NCBI GenBank assembly: GCA_023362775.1
Contig: JALMGJ010000006.1
Span: forward strand, 59,859,501 to 59,923,500
DNA: 64,000 nucleotides
Reading direction: 5' to 3'
Origin: Charina bottae
Lineage: Eukaryota > Chordata > Lepidosauria > Squamata > Charinaidae
Part shown: positions 36,701 to 48,735 of the stretch, piece by piece
Layout: every line of letters begins with the position of its first letter
Numbering within the stretch: the first letter of the stretch is position 1
Translations under genes and position numbers: made by a program
The notes under the pieces: model-generated
Told to the model about the DNA's origin: nothing
Database searches by the model: none
What the model saw: only the letters and a program-made list of their open reading frames with translations

Positions 36701-37309
36701 CTCGCCCTGGTGCCACGTGGGCCGCTTTCCCGCGCCATGCCCGTCACTGCACACTTATATGGCTACGTGTGATTGAACGACCAGCCAGTGGGAATTATTG
36801 TATATTTTGCTGTTTAAATAAAGGTGTAAGACTTGACTCTGAATCTGACACTGAGGAAGGTGAATTCGAAACCTATCCGGAGAAAACTGGGGAAAACAAA
36901 ACCCAAAATGACTCAGCAGAGTGGGAGAATCCTGAGCAGCTGATTGGCCAAGACCAGGGAGCATGCTCTAAGCCACCAATCAGTGCAAGGGAAAGGCGAG
37001 CCAAAAAGCGTGCAAACAAAAGAAGCCTGATTGGTTCCTGAGGAGAAACAGTGCAAGGGGAACAGGTTAAAAAGACTCCAGCACAAGGAGCAAGCCGCCA
37101 GAGACAACCATTCCACTGAGCCAACAACTTCTTCAGGAGAAGTAGAGCCGGAACTACCCTCCAGACCTTGCTCTGTAACCCTCACGGAATCAGAGCCTGC
37201 GCATTTCACCATTTCAGTGTTTTCCCAGCTGCCTTTACCTGCAGTCGAGTCTCGGCGTGATTCCTCGCCGCGTCTTCCAGTTGAGCCCTGCCTTGCCGTG
37301 CTGCTCACT

Positions 37310-37640
37310 CCAGCTGATTCTTGCCCTGCTACGCCGCACCACTCAGCTGATTCTTGCCTTGCCACACCATGCCTCTCCGCTGATTGCCTTGCTACGCCGT
37401 GCCTCTCCGCTGATTCTTGCCTTGCTACATCGAGTCCTCCTGTCAAGTCCTGCCTTGCTACATCGAGTCTTCCAGTCGAGTCGTGCCTTGCTACGTCTAG
37501 TCTTCCAGTCGCGTCCTGCCTTGCTACATCAAGTTCTCCAGTCGAGTCTTGTCTTTATACTTCGAGTTCTCCAGTCGAGTCCTGCCTTTCCATACCGTGC
37601 ATTCCAGTCAAGTCCAGCCTTAGCTTACCGTGCTTTCCAG
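37310..37640. repeat. 33-bp minisatellite (11-residue periodicity)
   Basis: Units like CTTGCTACATCGAGTCTTCC recur about every 33 bases, with substitutions. In one frame they read LATSSLPVESC repeats. It lies in the second half of the LTR-like element. Confidence 0.85.
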
Positions 37641-37968
37641 CCAATTCCAGCAGTGTCTTGCCGCAAATTCCAGCCGAACCTGTTCAAGTCGCCTTGTCAA
37701 AAACCCGAGCCCCGTCCTATCATGCTGTGGAATTACAACCATCATTTGAATCTAGTTTATCTACCTCATTCAGTGCTTCGACCTTGCCAGGTTGGAACTA
37801 ATCCCGGTACGTGTTTACCGTTCAAAAGACTTTATAATTGTAATTAGTTAATTGTAAATAAAGTTTATTCTAATTAAAGATATATGGTCATCGCCTAGTC
37901 TTAACAGGACAAAAGGATTGTTACTCATCGCTTCCTATGTCGAGTCTTAGTCGGAACAGGACAATGTT

Positions 37969-38750
37969 TTAAGTCCAGACCCTGCATAGGGTCAGTGTAA
38001 CACAGAACCCATTACTGTAATCAAGATACAAAATAACTTGTCCATGATTTGCATAATACATGTATAACAATTCATTCAGTATAATATTAAAAGCACTTTG
38101 TACTTAACAGATTAAGCAGAGAGATCTGTTTAACCTGGATGGAGTTTTATTTTATCAAAATACCCAGGTGGCCTTTTTTTTTTTTAACAAAACACAATGA
38201 TTATTTAAATACATATTGTTTTTCATCAAATTCCAACTCTAAATCATTTATGGCAATTAATATAATTTCACTGCAGGATTATTCTGTTTAGCATTACAAA
38301 AACACTGAATTGGTGGTTTGTTTTATGGAATATTTTTTGCACTATTAATTATTCCACAAATGGCTTAATAGTTTGAATACCACCACCCTCAGTTGCAACT
38401 GACCTTACATCTTTTAGCTTGGTAACAAGCCTCCCTTAGGCCAATTTAGCAATATTATGTGAATCATAAATATTAAATTACAGGATGTACTATTTAGAAA
38501 CCTTTCAGTGAATTATATTTAAGCCAAGCATATGAATATTGCTTACACATCAAAAGCATTTAAACTCTAAATGGTATTGCTGATAGAAAATGAATGCTTA
38601 TAAGCAAAGCTTAATTTTTTCAACATGTTCATTGTTGCATATAATTGATATTTTTATGCTGTAAAAAATGGCAATCCAGAAAAATTAATATGGGCAGGTT
38701 TCTGTTGACTGTAAACACACTGTAATTTTTTTTTATTCGGATAATGCTCC
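37969..38750. other. Intronic sequence, nothing recognised
   Basis: AT-rich without signatures. Confidence 0.4.
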
Positions 38751-38754
38751 AGTA

Positions 38755-38930
38755 GGCAGCAGCACCTAGCTGACCTTAGCTGATCCTGAAAAGCTAAGCA
38801 GGGTCAGATCTGATTAGGATTTGGATGGGAACCACAAGAAAATGCCACAGTGTAGACCTGACTGGATAGTGTAAAGAAAAGGGGGGGGGGAATCACCCTG
38901 GAAGAAGGGAATTGTAAGTCACCTTTAACA
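38755..38930 (+). mobile_element. 5S rRNA-derived SINE, diverged
   Basis: GGCAGCAGCACC...CTGATCCTGAAAAGC then AAGCTAAGCAGGGTC and TTGGATGGGA follow 5S rRNA. The internal promoter boxes A (AAGCTAAGCAGG) and C (TGGATGGGA) are recognisable. After the 5S part comes CCTGGAAGAAGGGAATTG, matching the GAAGGCAATGGCAAACC body of squamate 5S SINEs. A G run interrupts it. Confidence 0.75.
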
Positions 38931-38934
38931 TTTT

Positions 38935-40670
38935 GGTCATCTCTTCATAGTGTTCTGTTTCTGTTTTGTAGTTAGATTAACAATGAATCCTAGAGCTTCT
39001 TGGAGTTCAGTAGGATTACTCCTACATAAATAGGCACAGGACTGGAATGTATATAAGAACCCTGTAACTGAAGAAAACCCAAAAGTGCAAACAAAACAAG
39101 AGAAAAGCATAGACAGTTGACCTACTGCACAATGGTATACACCCAAAAGTGTTTTTGCCTCAGATCATTATAGTCTTATCACTGGAGTGAAATATGAAGT
39201 AATAAAAATTAATTGTATTTATATATGCTAAGATTTCCATGCAATTAATATTTACAGGAATAAATGAAAATATGACTTTGGGGTCAGGATTTGATTTAAG
39301 TATTTGATTTAAGTATTTCATCAGTTTAATCACTGAATATGGTAATGATTTTTTCCTTGCAACCAATTTATAATGAACTCCATTCTTTATTACTTGATAG
39401 TGCAGCTCAGAATAAAGACTACAATTCTGAACCGATGGAAGATAAATGGGGACATTTTTGGTATGCCTTAATCACCAAAAAGGCTCTGAATAAATATGTG
39501 ACACAAATATGCACATCTCTCATTTTTGTAGCTCTGTAAATTTACAACCTCGGGTGGTATACATACCGTGGCCATTTTCAAAGCCACAGCTTTCAAAGCA
39601 ATACATTGAAAACATATTACTTGTGCCATGCTTGCTACTTAGAGGAAACCAATACAATTAGTGGCACTTAGAAACAGCATCTTTGTTGTTACAGGGGCAA
39701 GGACAGTTGTAATGAAAGAAGTATGATCTTTGCTGAAAAGAGAGCCAGCAAACAAAGGATAATGGCATTCTGTATACCCTGAAGGCCTTCTGCATTGCTG
39801 GGTTGTGCTGAAGTTTCCCATTACACTCAGCACAGACTATTTTTAACTTAGTGGGTGGATATGACCTTAGAGTTGACATGCTGTAGAAGCATGTTTAAAT
39901 GCATGATCATGCACTCTTTGATTCTAAAGAATGCCGACAACTACAGGTTTCAATTTTAGGGGGGGGGGGGAAACACTGTTGCATTAACGTACACATTTTC
40001 CAAGTTCTTTGTTGAAATGAGAGAAGACAAACTCTTTTTATTTAAAATTATGATCCTGGTTCTGATCCCTTTTTGAGCAAGGAATCATTGGCCATGTACA
40101 ACTTTGTAACCTGTTAATCTAAACACAAAGTTAATAAGGTAAGAACACCATGGATATATATTACTTATTGTTATTGGACATAGAAAACTTTGCTTATGCA
40201 GTGTTTTACTTCTGAACCTCTGAACAGTGATCTACATAGCCAAACAAGAAGACTTTTCCCAGATTTCTATGGAAGCATGCTACAGTGACTCAGAAATTCA
40301 GAGCAGATGAAAGTCTGGACTTCAACACCCACTGCTGATTCATGTATGTGTAAAGGGGAGTCTCTATCTTTCATTATTCAGCACTCAGGAAGCATCAGAC
40401 TGTCTAATTAAGACTAGTAACAGCTGTGTTTTTTAAAATCTAATTGGATATTTACACTGGCGATTTCCTTCCTGGATACAAATTTTAAGAATTCCTAAAG
40501 AGCACATGTATCATTTTAAGAGAAAAAAGTGACTGCAGAGGAACAGTTAATACATGCTTAAAAAATAAACTTGAAATCTCAGCTTTCATTCTTTTTTTGC
40601 TCTATTTTGCTTTGTTGGTAGAGTCATTTTTAGAAATATTGCTTATTACAAAGTCAGAATGTTCCTAGAC
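38935..40670. other. Intronic sequence, nothing recognised
   Basis: No exon or repeat. A run of 11 G occurs near 39960. Confidence 0.45.
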
Positions 40671-40674
40671 TCTA

Positions 40675-41537
40675 CCAGGGTTGAATGAAAAGTTATGCCT
40701 CCAACTCCATAATTTTAGTTTAAATAGGACCATTTTTATAAATGAAACAGGAAAATCACGCTTAAACTGAGCTCTTTTGTTACCTGTATTTACTTCTCCA
40801 CATAATCACCACCATTCAGTACACACGCCCGCCAATGATGGACCAGCTTTTTAAAGCCATCACGAAACAAGTCCACAGGTCTCTTCAACCAGGTTCTGAC
40901 AATCCTTTCCACTCTCCATTTAAGACAAACCATGAATAGCCATGAAACTATTTCTTCAATTTTGAGAAAAGGTAGAAGTCTGGACTGGACTGTGGATGGG
41001 ATAAGACAAAGATCTAACTTTGCCATAGTCCTTTGGCTGGCTTGTGACATTTGAGTGCCCAATGTTGTCACATTGCAGCAAAATTTCCTTCTTGCACTTC
41101 CAAATTCTGCTGAACCATTGTTTCAAAATTTTGACTATTGCAATGTAGTGCTTTCAGTTGATCGTGGTGCCACGTTCAAGAAAATCCATGTGAATAATAC
41201 AATCAATGTCCTCAATAACTGTAACCATGAGTTTTCCTGCTGAAACCTGGGTTTTGATTCCCTCAGCCCCAATTTTTGAAGCTCTGTGATAATATACCAT
41301 GGACTGACTCTTAATTTCTGGGTCATAACGATGACCCCATGTTTGGCTTTCATCACGTTGTGAAGAAATTCCTTACCTTCATTCTCACAGCATGGCAATA
41401 ACTGGTGGCAAATTTCAACTCTTGAAGCTTTCATCTCTGTCCTCAGCATGCACGGAACCCATCTTGCATAAACCACCTGATACTGAAGAATATCAACAAT
41501 GTAACACACATGTTCTTTTGAAATGCCAAGCTTGACA
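40675..41537 (-). mobile_element. mariner element, partial, degenerate transposase
   Basis: The minus strand keeps mariner transposase pieces in several frames. These are VYARWVPCMLRTEMKASRVE, then ENEGKEFLHNV, then HMDFLERGTTIN, and at the C-terminus FKKLVHHWRACVLNGGDYVE before the stop at 40790. The terminal repeat-like TTGAATGAAAAGTTATGCC is at 40681. The upstream end is cut off exactly where the LTR fragment begins (41538). The protein is broken by frameshifts and cannot be active. Confidence 0.8.
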
Positions 41538-41936
41538 GTGTCATGGGGGGCTTGGGCTTGGAGTCCATGGGGGCTTCGGGCTCGAAGTCAGACTCAGACA
41601 ACGAGGATGGGTGGCCAGCCTCTGATGTAGAGATGGAGGGCAAGCTGACAGCTCTACATAAAAGGCTGCCTGAGCAGTCAGAGGAGGCAGGGCCGGTCAG
41701 CGAGCAGCAGGCACAGGCGCTGCTGATTAGTGAGGACGAAGACTTGGAGCTGCTGCCCCCTCCCAGTGCTTGAGAAAGGAGAGCGGAAAGGAGAGAGGAA
41801 CAGTGGAGGTCGGCGAGGCTATGCGCGAGAAAGTAGCTCCACCCTCCTAAATAAGCTCCCCCCGGGTCTGCCTCTATAAAAAGGGAGCCGCAAGCCCAGA
41901 CCATGCGTTGGGGACAACCGTCTGCTTACCCAATGG
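41538..41936 (+). mobile_element. LTR fragment with TATA box
   Basis: Starts TGTCATGGGGGGC. It has GAC/GAG-rich sequence similar in style to 35697, a CAGCAGGCAC...GCTGATTAG block, a TATA box CTATAAAAAGG at 41873, and GGGGACAACCGTCTGC shortly after. The 3' end and target-site duplication are missing, so it is truncated. Apparent acidic frames are not a known gene. Confidence 0.5.
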
Positions 41937-43837
41937 TAAATATATACACACCAAACACAGCTACAAATATAATCAAACATTAAGTTTGTATGCAGTACAT
42001 TATACAGAGTCATGAAACTGCCTTTAGGATCACATGTAATTAACTATATGAAATAGAATTATAAATAGATGTTAATTAGAATTATTATGGCATGGATTGT
42101 ATCATACTAGCATGATTACTTAAAGGTTATACAGCCAGACACTGATACTAATTGAAATAGTAAAAATTGACTACACATTTCTTGCTTTTAATGTACTTGC
42201 GTGATTCTTTAAGACTGCAATCTTAAAGACATAGCTATGTGTAAACTGTCTGAACTAAAAGGAATTACTTGTAAATTGACATTACAGGATTCTGCAGTAA
42301 AATTCTTTATTCCTATGTTTACCTATAATTATTCAATTAATATAGCCAAAAATAAAAACACAGATTCCATGTCATTCGATTTCTAATCATATTATTTCTA
42401 TTAGCAATCTATATTTAATTATTTTATTCAACTAACTATACAATAACAGAGCTGTTACTTATCATTATCATCATTGAATTCTGTTATATCATTGGTTTCA
42501 GGAAAAAAATAAAGCCAGAATAGTTGTTTTAGAAATTCAGGACAGCATCACACTACTAAAACTATTTGATAAGGAAAAGCTAGAACCTTGTACTGAGCAT
42601 TACCTCCACCTTCTATTTTCCTTTTTTCTTTTTAATTTTAAGCAAATTTCAATAAACCCTTATATAACTAGCTCCCAATTTGCATTTCAAAAACGCAGTC
42701 TGGTCAAGTCATGGCTTCTTGAGAAGAGGGTACATCCCCATTATTTTCACTCAGAATTATGCCATCAAATCCTTCAGAAAAATGAGAACTTGTTTTCACA
42801 AAATGTACTGTATATTGCCTTTGATGTGCAAACAATCAAAAAGTAAAGTTAGATATGTATTTAAGAGGCAGGTATTTTTAAAAATTACAATATTGTCTTC
42901 TTACAGCAGCCCCAATATTTATAAATGTTAAATTTTCACAAGTAGCTGTTCCTGATTATTCATATGTAAATCAATAAAATAATATTAAATATAGTATCAT
43001 TAATGCTGACATTTTCAGATGATAATTTACTATATAGGCTATTATTAATGGTTACACAGACAGTGAGTACTTTATTTCAAACCAGCAAAAACTTAATACA
43101 TCTTGTTGCATAATGTTTTAGGATCTATCTACAGAACGTTAATGCAGCTATGAGTCTGAGTATTCTGATTTTTTAAAAATGTTTTATTACTTGTTTGATG
43201 TTTTGGATAGGATTCTCATAGTAGAAAAAAATTGATACAAAATAAAAGACACAAAAATGTATTACATGTCAATGAAATTTTCCATTTAAAAGGGACGAAC
43301 ATAATTTTAACTATAAATTTAATATTAACCAATAATGTAATGAACAACTATCAAAAGTTTCAAAATTCATCTTAACATTTAAAAATGTTTAAAAATCTAT
43401 GTCTGTACCCTGTGCCTAAAATTGTAATAATTGATTTGGAAGCTAATCTCATTAGTGTATCACTGTCAATATCAGAACTATTTTAATACAGTAACTTCTA
43501 ATACCTGATGGACCTTTTTTTCTTCAGGAAAAAAAACTGCATGGTTACCCCTTTACCATATTACTTTCTTCTAATTCTTGTACCTTCCAGCTGTGTTGGA
43601 GTTCAAGTTTCAGCCAGCAAGGCCAACATTCTGATTTTTAATTCAAGCCATTTATAGAAGGAAATACCCCCAATACAACATTTTTAATTACAGGGAGTCA
43701 TGAAACTTTGGTAGTAGAGAAAGAGGGTACCATCCAGGGAAAGATACAGAACAGCCACCTTCATGCAACTTCCATTAACTCAGCCAACAAGGGAAACTGG
43801 TTTGCTGAAAGGGGGCAGGAGGGTCCCTCTTTGTGGG
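41937..43837. other. AT-rich intronic sequence, nothing recognised
   Basis: No exon or repeat recognised. Confidence 0.45.
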
Positions 43838-43880
43838 GGAGATGGGCGGGATATAAATGTGACAAATAAATAAATAGTAA
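43838..43880 (+). mobile_element. CR1 3' tail, minimal
   Basis: GGGGGAGATGGGCGGGATAT then AAATGTGACAAATAAATAAA is the last part of a CR1 3' UTR, extremely 5'-truncated. Confidence 0.6.
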
Positions 43881-43989
43881 GGGTAATTCAACTCATCTCT
43901 AAGGCATTAGGTAGGCAGGCTGATACAGAAGGATAAAGGAGGCAACAAAGCTATCATCATCATCATCGTATCTTCTTATATTTAAAAAT

Positions 43990-44290
43990 TGACTTTTGTC
44001 CAACCATGGCAAGAATCCTCATATCGTCCCAGAAAATGCCTGTCCAACCTTTCCTGGAAAACCTCCAGTGCTAGAGCACTCGCAGTCATGAATTCATCCT
44101 TGTAAAACTTCCACCCATAGGTTCTTGTCCCACCCTCAGGAACTATGGAGAATAAATCCTCACCTCTTCCCTGTGACAGCCCTTCAGTTACTGGAAGACT
44201 GCTATCATGTGCCCACTTAGCTCCTTCTTCTTTAGGCTAAACATACCAGTTCCTTTAATCATTCTTATAGGATTTAACCTTCAAGATCCT
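43990..44290. repeat. Possible ancient interspersed repeat
   Basis: TCCAACCATGGCAAGAATCC...CCCTTCAGTTACTGGAAG...GGCTAAACATACCAGTTCC resembles a widespread old amniote repeat. I cannot assign it with certainty. Confidence 0.3.
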
Positions 44291-44433
44291 CACCATCTCT
44301 GTCCCTCTTCTGTGTATTTTTTTTTTATCTCTAGAACAACAGAAATAGGAGAGATAAGTTGGGCTCAGAGAGTCACCCAGTGAGATTCCATGGCTAAGAG
44401 TGTAGTAGAAACTAGGTCTCCCCTGCCCTAGTC

Positions 44434-44832
44434 CAGGGGTCGGCAAACCACGGCTCGCGAGCCACATGCGGCTCTTTGGCCCCTTGAGTGTGGCTCTTCC
44501 CCAGGCAGGCGCGGCGGGCGTGGCAGGGGCGGCAGCAGTCGTGGCGGCGGCAGGCGCGGCAGCGGCATGGTGTGCATGGCGGCGGGCATGGCGGCAGTAG
44601 GCCCTAAGTGTGCGCGATTGGCTCCCGCCCGCAAACCCCGCCCCCTTCCACGTGATTGGCCCCCGCCCACAAACCCCGCCCCCTTCCACGTGATTGGCCC
44701 CCGCCCACAAACCCCACCCCCTTCCACACGATTGGCTCCCACCCTCAACCCCGCCCCCTGGCCCTCGAGTGATATTATAAATTTTATAAATGTCAAAATG
44801 GCTCCTGGCATAAAAAAGTTTGCTGACCCCTG
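44434..44832. mobile_element. Non-autonomous hAT (Charlie-like) carrying a 38-bp tandem array
   Basis: Ends CAGGGGTCGGCAAAC and GTTTGCTGACCCCTG, with the 8-bp duplication CCCTAGTC (44426-44433 and 44833-44840). It is 399 bp with no transposase. The interior has GGCGG repeats and the array at 44616-44763. Confidence 0.9.
44616..44763. repeat. 38-bp tandem repeat, four copies, ATTGG plus GC box
   Basis: Each unit has GATTGGC (an inverted CCAAT box) and CCCCGCCCCC (an Sp1-like GC box). The copies start near 44616, 44654, 44692 and 44730. A similar two-copy array lies at 56985-57060 in a different hAT-like element. Confidence 0.85.
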
Positions 44833-44875
44833 CCCTAGTCCAAACATTAACCGTCACACCCTAACCACTGTACTA

Positions 44876-45433
44876 CACAACAGATTTTTATTTGATACTC
44901 CTTGTATATTACGTATGTTATTCAATTCATGCCACTCAGTAATGTGCAATCTATTCCCCAAAAACGTCTGTACATTTGTGTAAGAGTGTCTCTCGCTTTT
45001 TTTAATGGGTTTGTGGTGTTTTAAAGCCTAAGTGAACGACCTGAATAAATACACCCAATGATAAGAACAAAATTCACATCATTAACACTGAAGTGTTTGT
45101 AGAAAAAAATCTTAAATCTACTGCCAAATAGCTTGCAGAGGATTATGAGTATTTTTTAATTACTGTATTTATTACATGTTTTGAACCACCCAATAGCCGA
45201 AGCACACTAAAAGATGCAATTTGAATAAAAATATATACAATAACATCAAATAAAATGCAGAATGAAAACACCATACAAACTAGGCAGCAGCAAGGCAGTC
45301 ATTCAAAATCTTTAAAAATCAGAATTAAAACACAATTAAAAGCCAATTAAAAAACAGTTTAAAAGCCTGTGAAAATAGAAAGGTCTTTTGTCTGTTCCCA
45401 AAATAAGGCTCCCTAGGCTATGAACAAGTAGTA
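44876..45433. other. Intronic sequence, weak LINE/SINE tail
   Basis: At 45170-45300 TTATTACATGTTTTGAACCACCC with A-rich sequence may be an old CR1/SINE 3' tail. The rest is unassigned. Confidence 0.35.
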
Positions 45434-45760
45434 ATGACTTCAAGACAACGTATCAAGGATGTAGACCTCCAAATTAAAATTAGTTTCCAACTGGAAGAAA
45501 TTGGGAGTGTTCCACCCACCCCCAGAGGAAAACCTGGCAGCTACTGTATGTCTTTTCATTGGTTCCCTAAATATAGAAGAACATTTGCTAATGCAAGATT
45601 TCACCTTCTACCTCCAGCAGTCTCACAGAGTAGATTTAGTAACATCCCACTCAAGGAGTCGTCATACTTTTGCAGATCAGGAACATCAGAGAATGTTATT
45701 CATGTGCTTTTGTATTACAATTTTTAGACAGGCACTTGCTTTAAGCATATTATTCTTACT
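45434..45760 (+). mobile_element. 3' fragment of Vingi-like LINE
   Basis: The plus strand reads YRRTFANARFHLLPPAV, then IPLKESSYFCRSGTSENVIH and VLLYYNFYR. This is the C-terminal zinc-binding end of the same LINE group as 2954-7234. One of the conserved Cys positions is replaced by Tyr. No RT is left. Confidence 0.6.
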
Positions 45761-46802
45761 TTGCTGAAATTCCCAGGTCACATAGATTTGTTTTATATTT
45801 CCTTACTTTTCTCAGATAAAGGGTGTTACATATAATGTGGCTTTTTTCCCCCCAGTAGCTTGTAGTATTAGGCACAAGTTAACATCTAGACAAGCCCTGG
45901 GCATTTTCTTGTGAATGACAGTAGAGCACAATTTTATTCTTATTGGGAAAATACTGAATAGTAAGCAAGGAGTAGCCTAGAAACTTATTGTCTTTGTACT
46001 ATTTACTGTCTCTATTTTACTATTTGCAAATATTTTATTCTGCTGGCCTTTAGCTATAATGAAGATTTACTTATTGCTAATACAACATTTAATATTTTGA
46101 GAATGTTAACAGTAGACATATAAAAATATACTTCCCCAACAATCAGTTCTAACATGCAATTTTCAGCAGGGAAAAGCAAAGACAATCCTCAGAGCTGTCT
46201 ATGCACCAAATACTTTAATTATAAAGTGAAAAAACAAATTTTGTCTTTGGAGCATGTATTATCCATTTGCTTAATGTCATTGTGTCTGTTATGCACAATT
46301 CAACATTCATTTCTACATTCCATTATGAGTGGAACAGTCTGTATCCTTTAAATGCCAAGGGTGTACTAAGCAGAGAAACAGCGCCACCTTATGGCTCCTC
46401 ATTTTATGGTATAAGGAAAAAAACACACCTCTCTCAAGAATGACCAAACGTATTCATGGCCATGGCCATGCTTCGGTAAAAAATGAAGCACTCTCAACAT
46501 CATTCAAAAACACACCGTGCATGTTTTTCTATATTGGAGAAAATCTGTTTTGGTCACATCATATTTATCACAAACATTTCTAACTTCAAAATACATGTTA
46601 TATAATCTTCCTCCATTATTATTATTACTACTGCTATTGCATCATTGCAAGCTATTTACATCTACCTATATTACCAGCAGAACATACACAAATAATGAAA
46701 ATCCTTTGAAGATCTAGAAAGCAATGGTAACAATCATACAACTGTCACTCATCAATAAAGAAGAAAACAAAGACATGCTGAGGTTTGCTTAAACTTACTT
46801 AC
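45761..46802 (-). other. Start of the large IMMP2L intron, nothing else recognised
   Basis: On the minus strand the donor GTAAGTAAG begins at 46802 and the intron runs on leftwards to the window edge (at least 46.8 kb). Between 45761 and 46802 I see no repeat. Confidence 0.6.
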
Positions 46803-46906
46803 ACAAGTGAAACTATGTCTCCACGCTGCACCTCATAATTCCGAATACTCCAGTGGTTTAAAAGCACTACATCAGATACTTGCTGTTCCACTGGATTCAA
46901 TGAAGG
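46803..46906 (-). CDS. IMMP2L: IMMP2L second coding exon (104 nt)
   Basis: The minus strand decodes from [19 protein letters not shown] to RGDIVSL plus two bases of a Val codon. This follows human IMMP2L residues 46-80 with a few substitutions (for example VEQQV for GGSQS). The acceptor is a pyrimidine-rich ATCCCCTCAG ending at 46907. The donor is the strong GTAAGT at 46802. It enters in phase 0, which joins exactly to the first coding exon, and leaves with two bases of the next codon. It codes for the segment just after the catalytic Ser of the type I signal-peptidase fold. IMMP2L is the catalytic subunit of the mitochondrial inner membrane peptidase that removes intermembrane-space sorting signals. 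The catalytic Lys lies in a later exon not found here. Confidence 0.95.
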
Positions 46907-48169
46907 CTGAGGGGATTAAAAAAGGGACAGGTTTTAGCATTCACAAACAGATAGCCAAATCAACTTGCATAACAGCTTTCTTCTACCTGTGTCCCCTGAG
47001 AAGTCCAGAATTCTCATCAATATATGTTTGGTTGGGAATTTGGGGAAAAAGAGGCCAAGAGATTTGCAAAGTATTAGGCTGAGGAAAGCTGTATACTGAA
47101 TCATTAAAAGCACCGACATACATCACATGGGACATACTATCTACTCGTAGCCCATGCTGCATTACCTAGGCTGTGCATGTAAACAGGGGCTGGGAATGTG
47201 AGGAAAATGATATATGATTATTACTATTCTGCAACAGTCGATCCATCCTGCTCATCTGATCTTTACAGTTAATATGCTGAAAAGACAGTTTTGAAGTAGT
47301 GCAGGGAGAATTACCAAGGAAACACAAGAATTACAAATACCCTTCAACTATAATAAATCTAGATGTCAACACTCTTTCTTAAGTCATGGGGAATAGCATT
47401 GCTTGCATTTATAAAGTCAAGGCTATAGAACTATAGAAGGGGAAATACAATGAGATTTATACTTGTTACATGAACAACAAGTTCATGAAAGAATTCTACA
47501 TTTCCATTTGATAACCTTCATGCCGGTAAGAAATCATGGAGGCAGTTTAAAAAGACTATGATTCCACGGCAAAACAGGGTGCCAGGAATTGTATTGGCAG
47601 CAACAGTGTAATTTATTACATAAACAGCTCATCAACATAAAAGCAAGTCAAGGTTAGTTGAGATTGTTAGTAAAACTAACCACTTTTCAAAATTTTGTTA
47701 AGAAATATTAGAATTGGTTAATTTTTTCTAGCCATAACAAAAACAAGTCATGATAAGCAGATGGGGAAGATCCTGAGATTAAATTATTGCTCATCTTGTT
47801 CCCCTCAAAATTTGTATTTTTATTTTGCAAGTTATTTCCATATTGCTTTTCATCAATAAAACTGTTTTTGAAACCTACAGTAAATCTTAACATTTTTTTA
47901 TATCTAGGCCATCAACTGCACTAAAGACAGCTACTGTCAAGATTTCAAGTGTCACTGGAATTAGCTCCAAATGGACCATGACAACTACACTGCTTTTACA
48001 ATTTTCGCGGTACAGATGTAGTAGTACAAAGTCGCACAGCTGTCACACAAATTGCAGAATCAGATGCTTTTAACCAGCACAAAGCCTTAGCCTCTCTAAT
48101 GATGCTTCGGGATTTTTAAATGAAGCAATCTAATTTGCAGTTCTGGGAGTACTATGCAGAATGTTGTTG

Positions 48170-48735
48170 TTGTTGTTAGTTGCCGTCAAGTTGTTTACGA
48201 CTCATAGCGACCCTATGTATAATAGAACGAAATGCTAAACGGTCTTGCACCAATTGCCTGACTGTTCCAATGTTTGCATCCATTGTTGCAGTAATTGTAT
48301 CAATCCATCGCGTTGAAGGTCTTCCTCTTTTCCGCTGGCCCTCGACTTTACCAAACATGATTATCCTTTTCAAGCAATCGGTCTTTCCTGACAACGTGCC
48401 CAAAGTATGAAAGTCTAAGCCTACTTATCCTCGCCTCTAGTGAGCATTTTGGATGTATTTCTTCTAAAACTGATTTGTTTGTTCTTCTGCCAGTCCGTGG
48501 TACTTTCAGTAATCTTTGCCAACACCACAATTCAAACGCATCAATTCTATCTTCCCTTTTTAATGTCCAAGTTTCACAGGCATATGTGGCAATTGAGAAA
48601 AACATAGCGTGAGTCAGACGCACCTTTGTGTTTAGACTGATGTCTTTACTTCTGAAAACCTTAGGTCTTGGATGGCAGATTTTCCCAGTGCGATACGTCG
48701 TCTGAATTTTGCTGAAAATAATTCAACAACAAAAG
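48170..48735 (-). pseudogene. RTE reverse transcriptase C-terminus
   Basis: Two minus-strand frames (48623-48348 and 48403-48176), joined by a shift, give the thumb and the basic tail of an RTE-type RT. A third piece upstream (RRIALGKSAIQDL near 48690) is in yet another frame. There are no catalytic residues. Confidence 0.75.

Larger units (their letters stand above)
35697..37963 (+). mobile_element. 2.27-kb LTR-like element built of tandem repeats
   Basis: It begins TGTCAGGATGG and ends CGGAACAGGACA, that is TGTC...GACA. It is flanked by the 5-bp duplication ATGTT (35692-35696 and 37964-37968), as LTR elements are. It contains two similar halves. Each opens with an acidic GAG-rich start, then CAGCTGATTGG or CACCTATCAGC-type sequence, CGCCAGAGACAACC, a C-rich tandem repeat region and an AATAAA (near 36820 and 37857). 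No gag, pol or env motif is seen. Long frames exist in several phases, but they are repeat-driven. It could be a large solo LTR, or a non-autonomous element with two diverged LTRs. Confidence 0.6.
44330..44875 (-). mobile_element. tRNA-derived SINE split by a hAT element
   Basis: Left part: AGTTGGGCTCAGAGAGTCAC...GAAACTAGGTCTCCC. Right part: CACACCCTAACCACTGTACT, the minus-strand tRNA A-box region. The two halves join at CCCTAGTC, the duplication made by the hAT element at 44434. Confidence 0.65.

Noticed and set aside
35858..37847. Long frames rich in Leu/Pro/Cys/Ser in several phases
   Set aside because: Produced by tandem repeats in the LTR-like element; overlapping frames are equally long, as expected for repeats and not for a gene.
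39658..39879. Cys-containing frame (VCAECNGKLQHN) considered as a zinc-finger exon
   Set aside because: Cys spacing fits no finger type, there are no clear splice sites, and an overlapping frame of similar length exists.
41443..41904. 153-codon minus-strand frame and acidic plus-strand frame
   Set aside because: They span the border of a mariner fragment and an LTR fragment, so they cannot be one gene.
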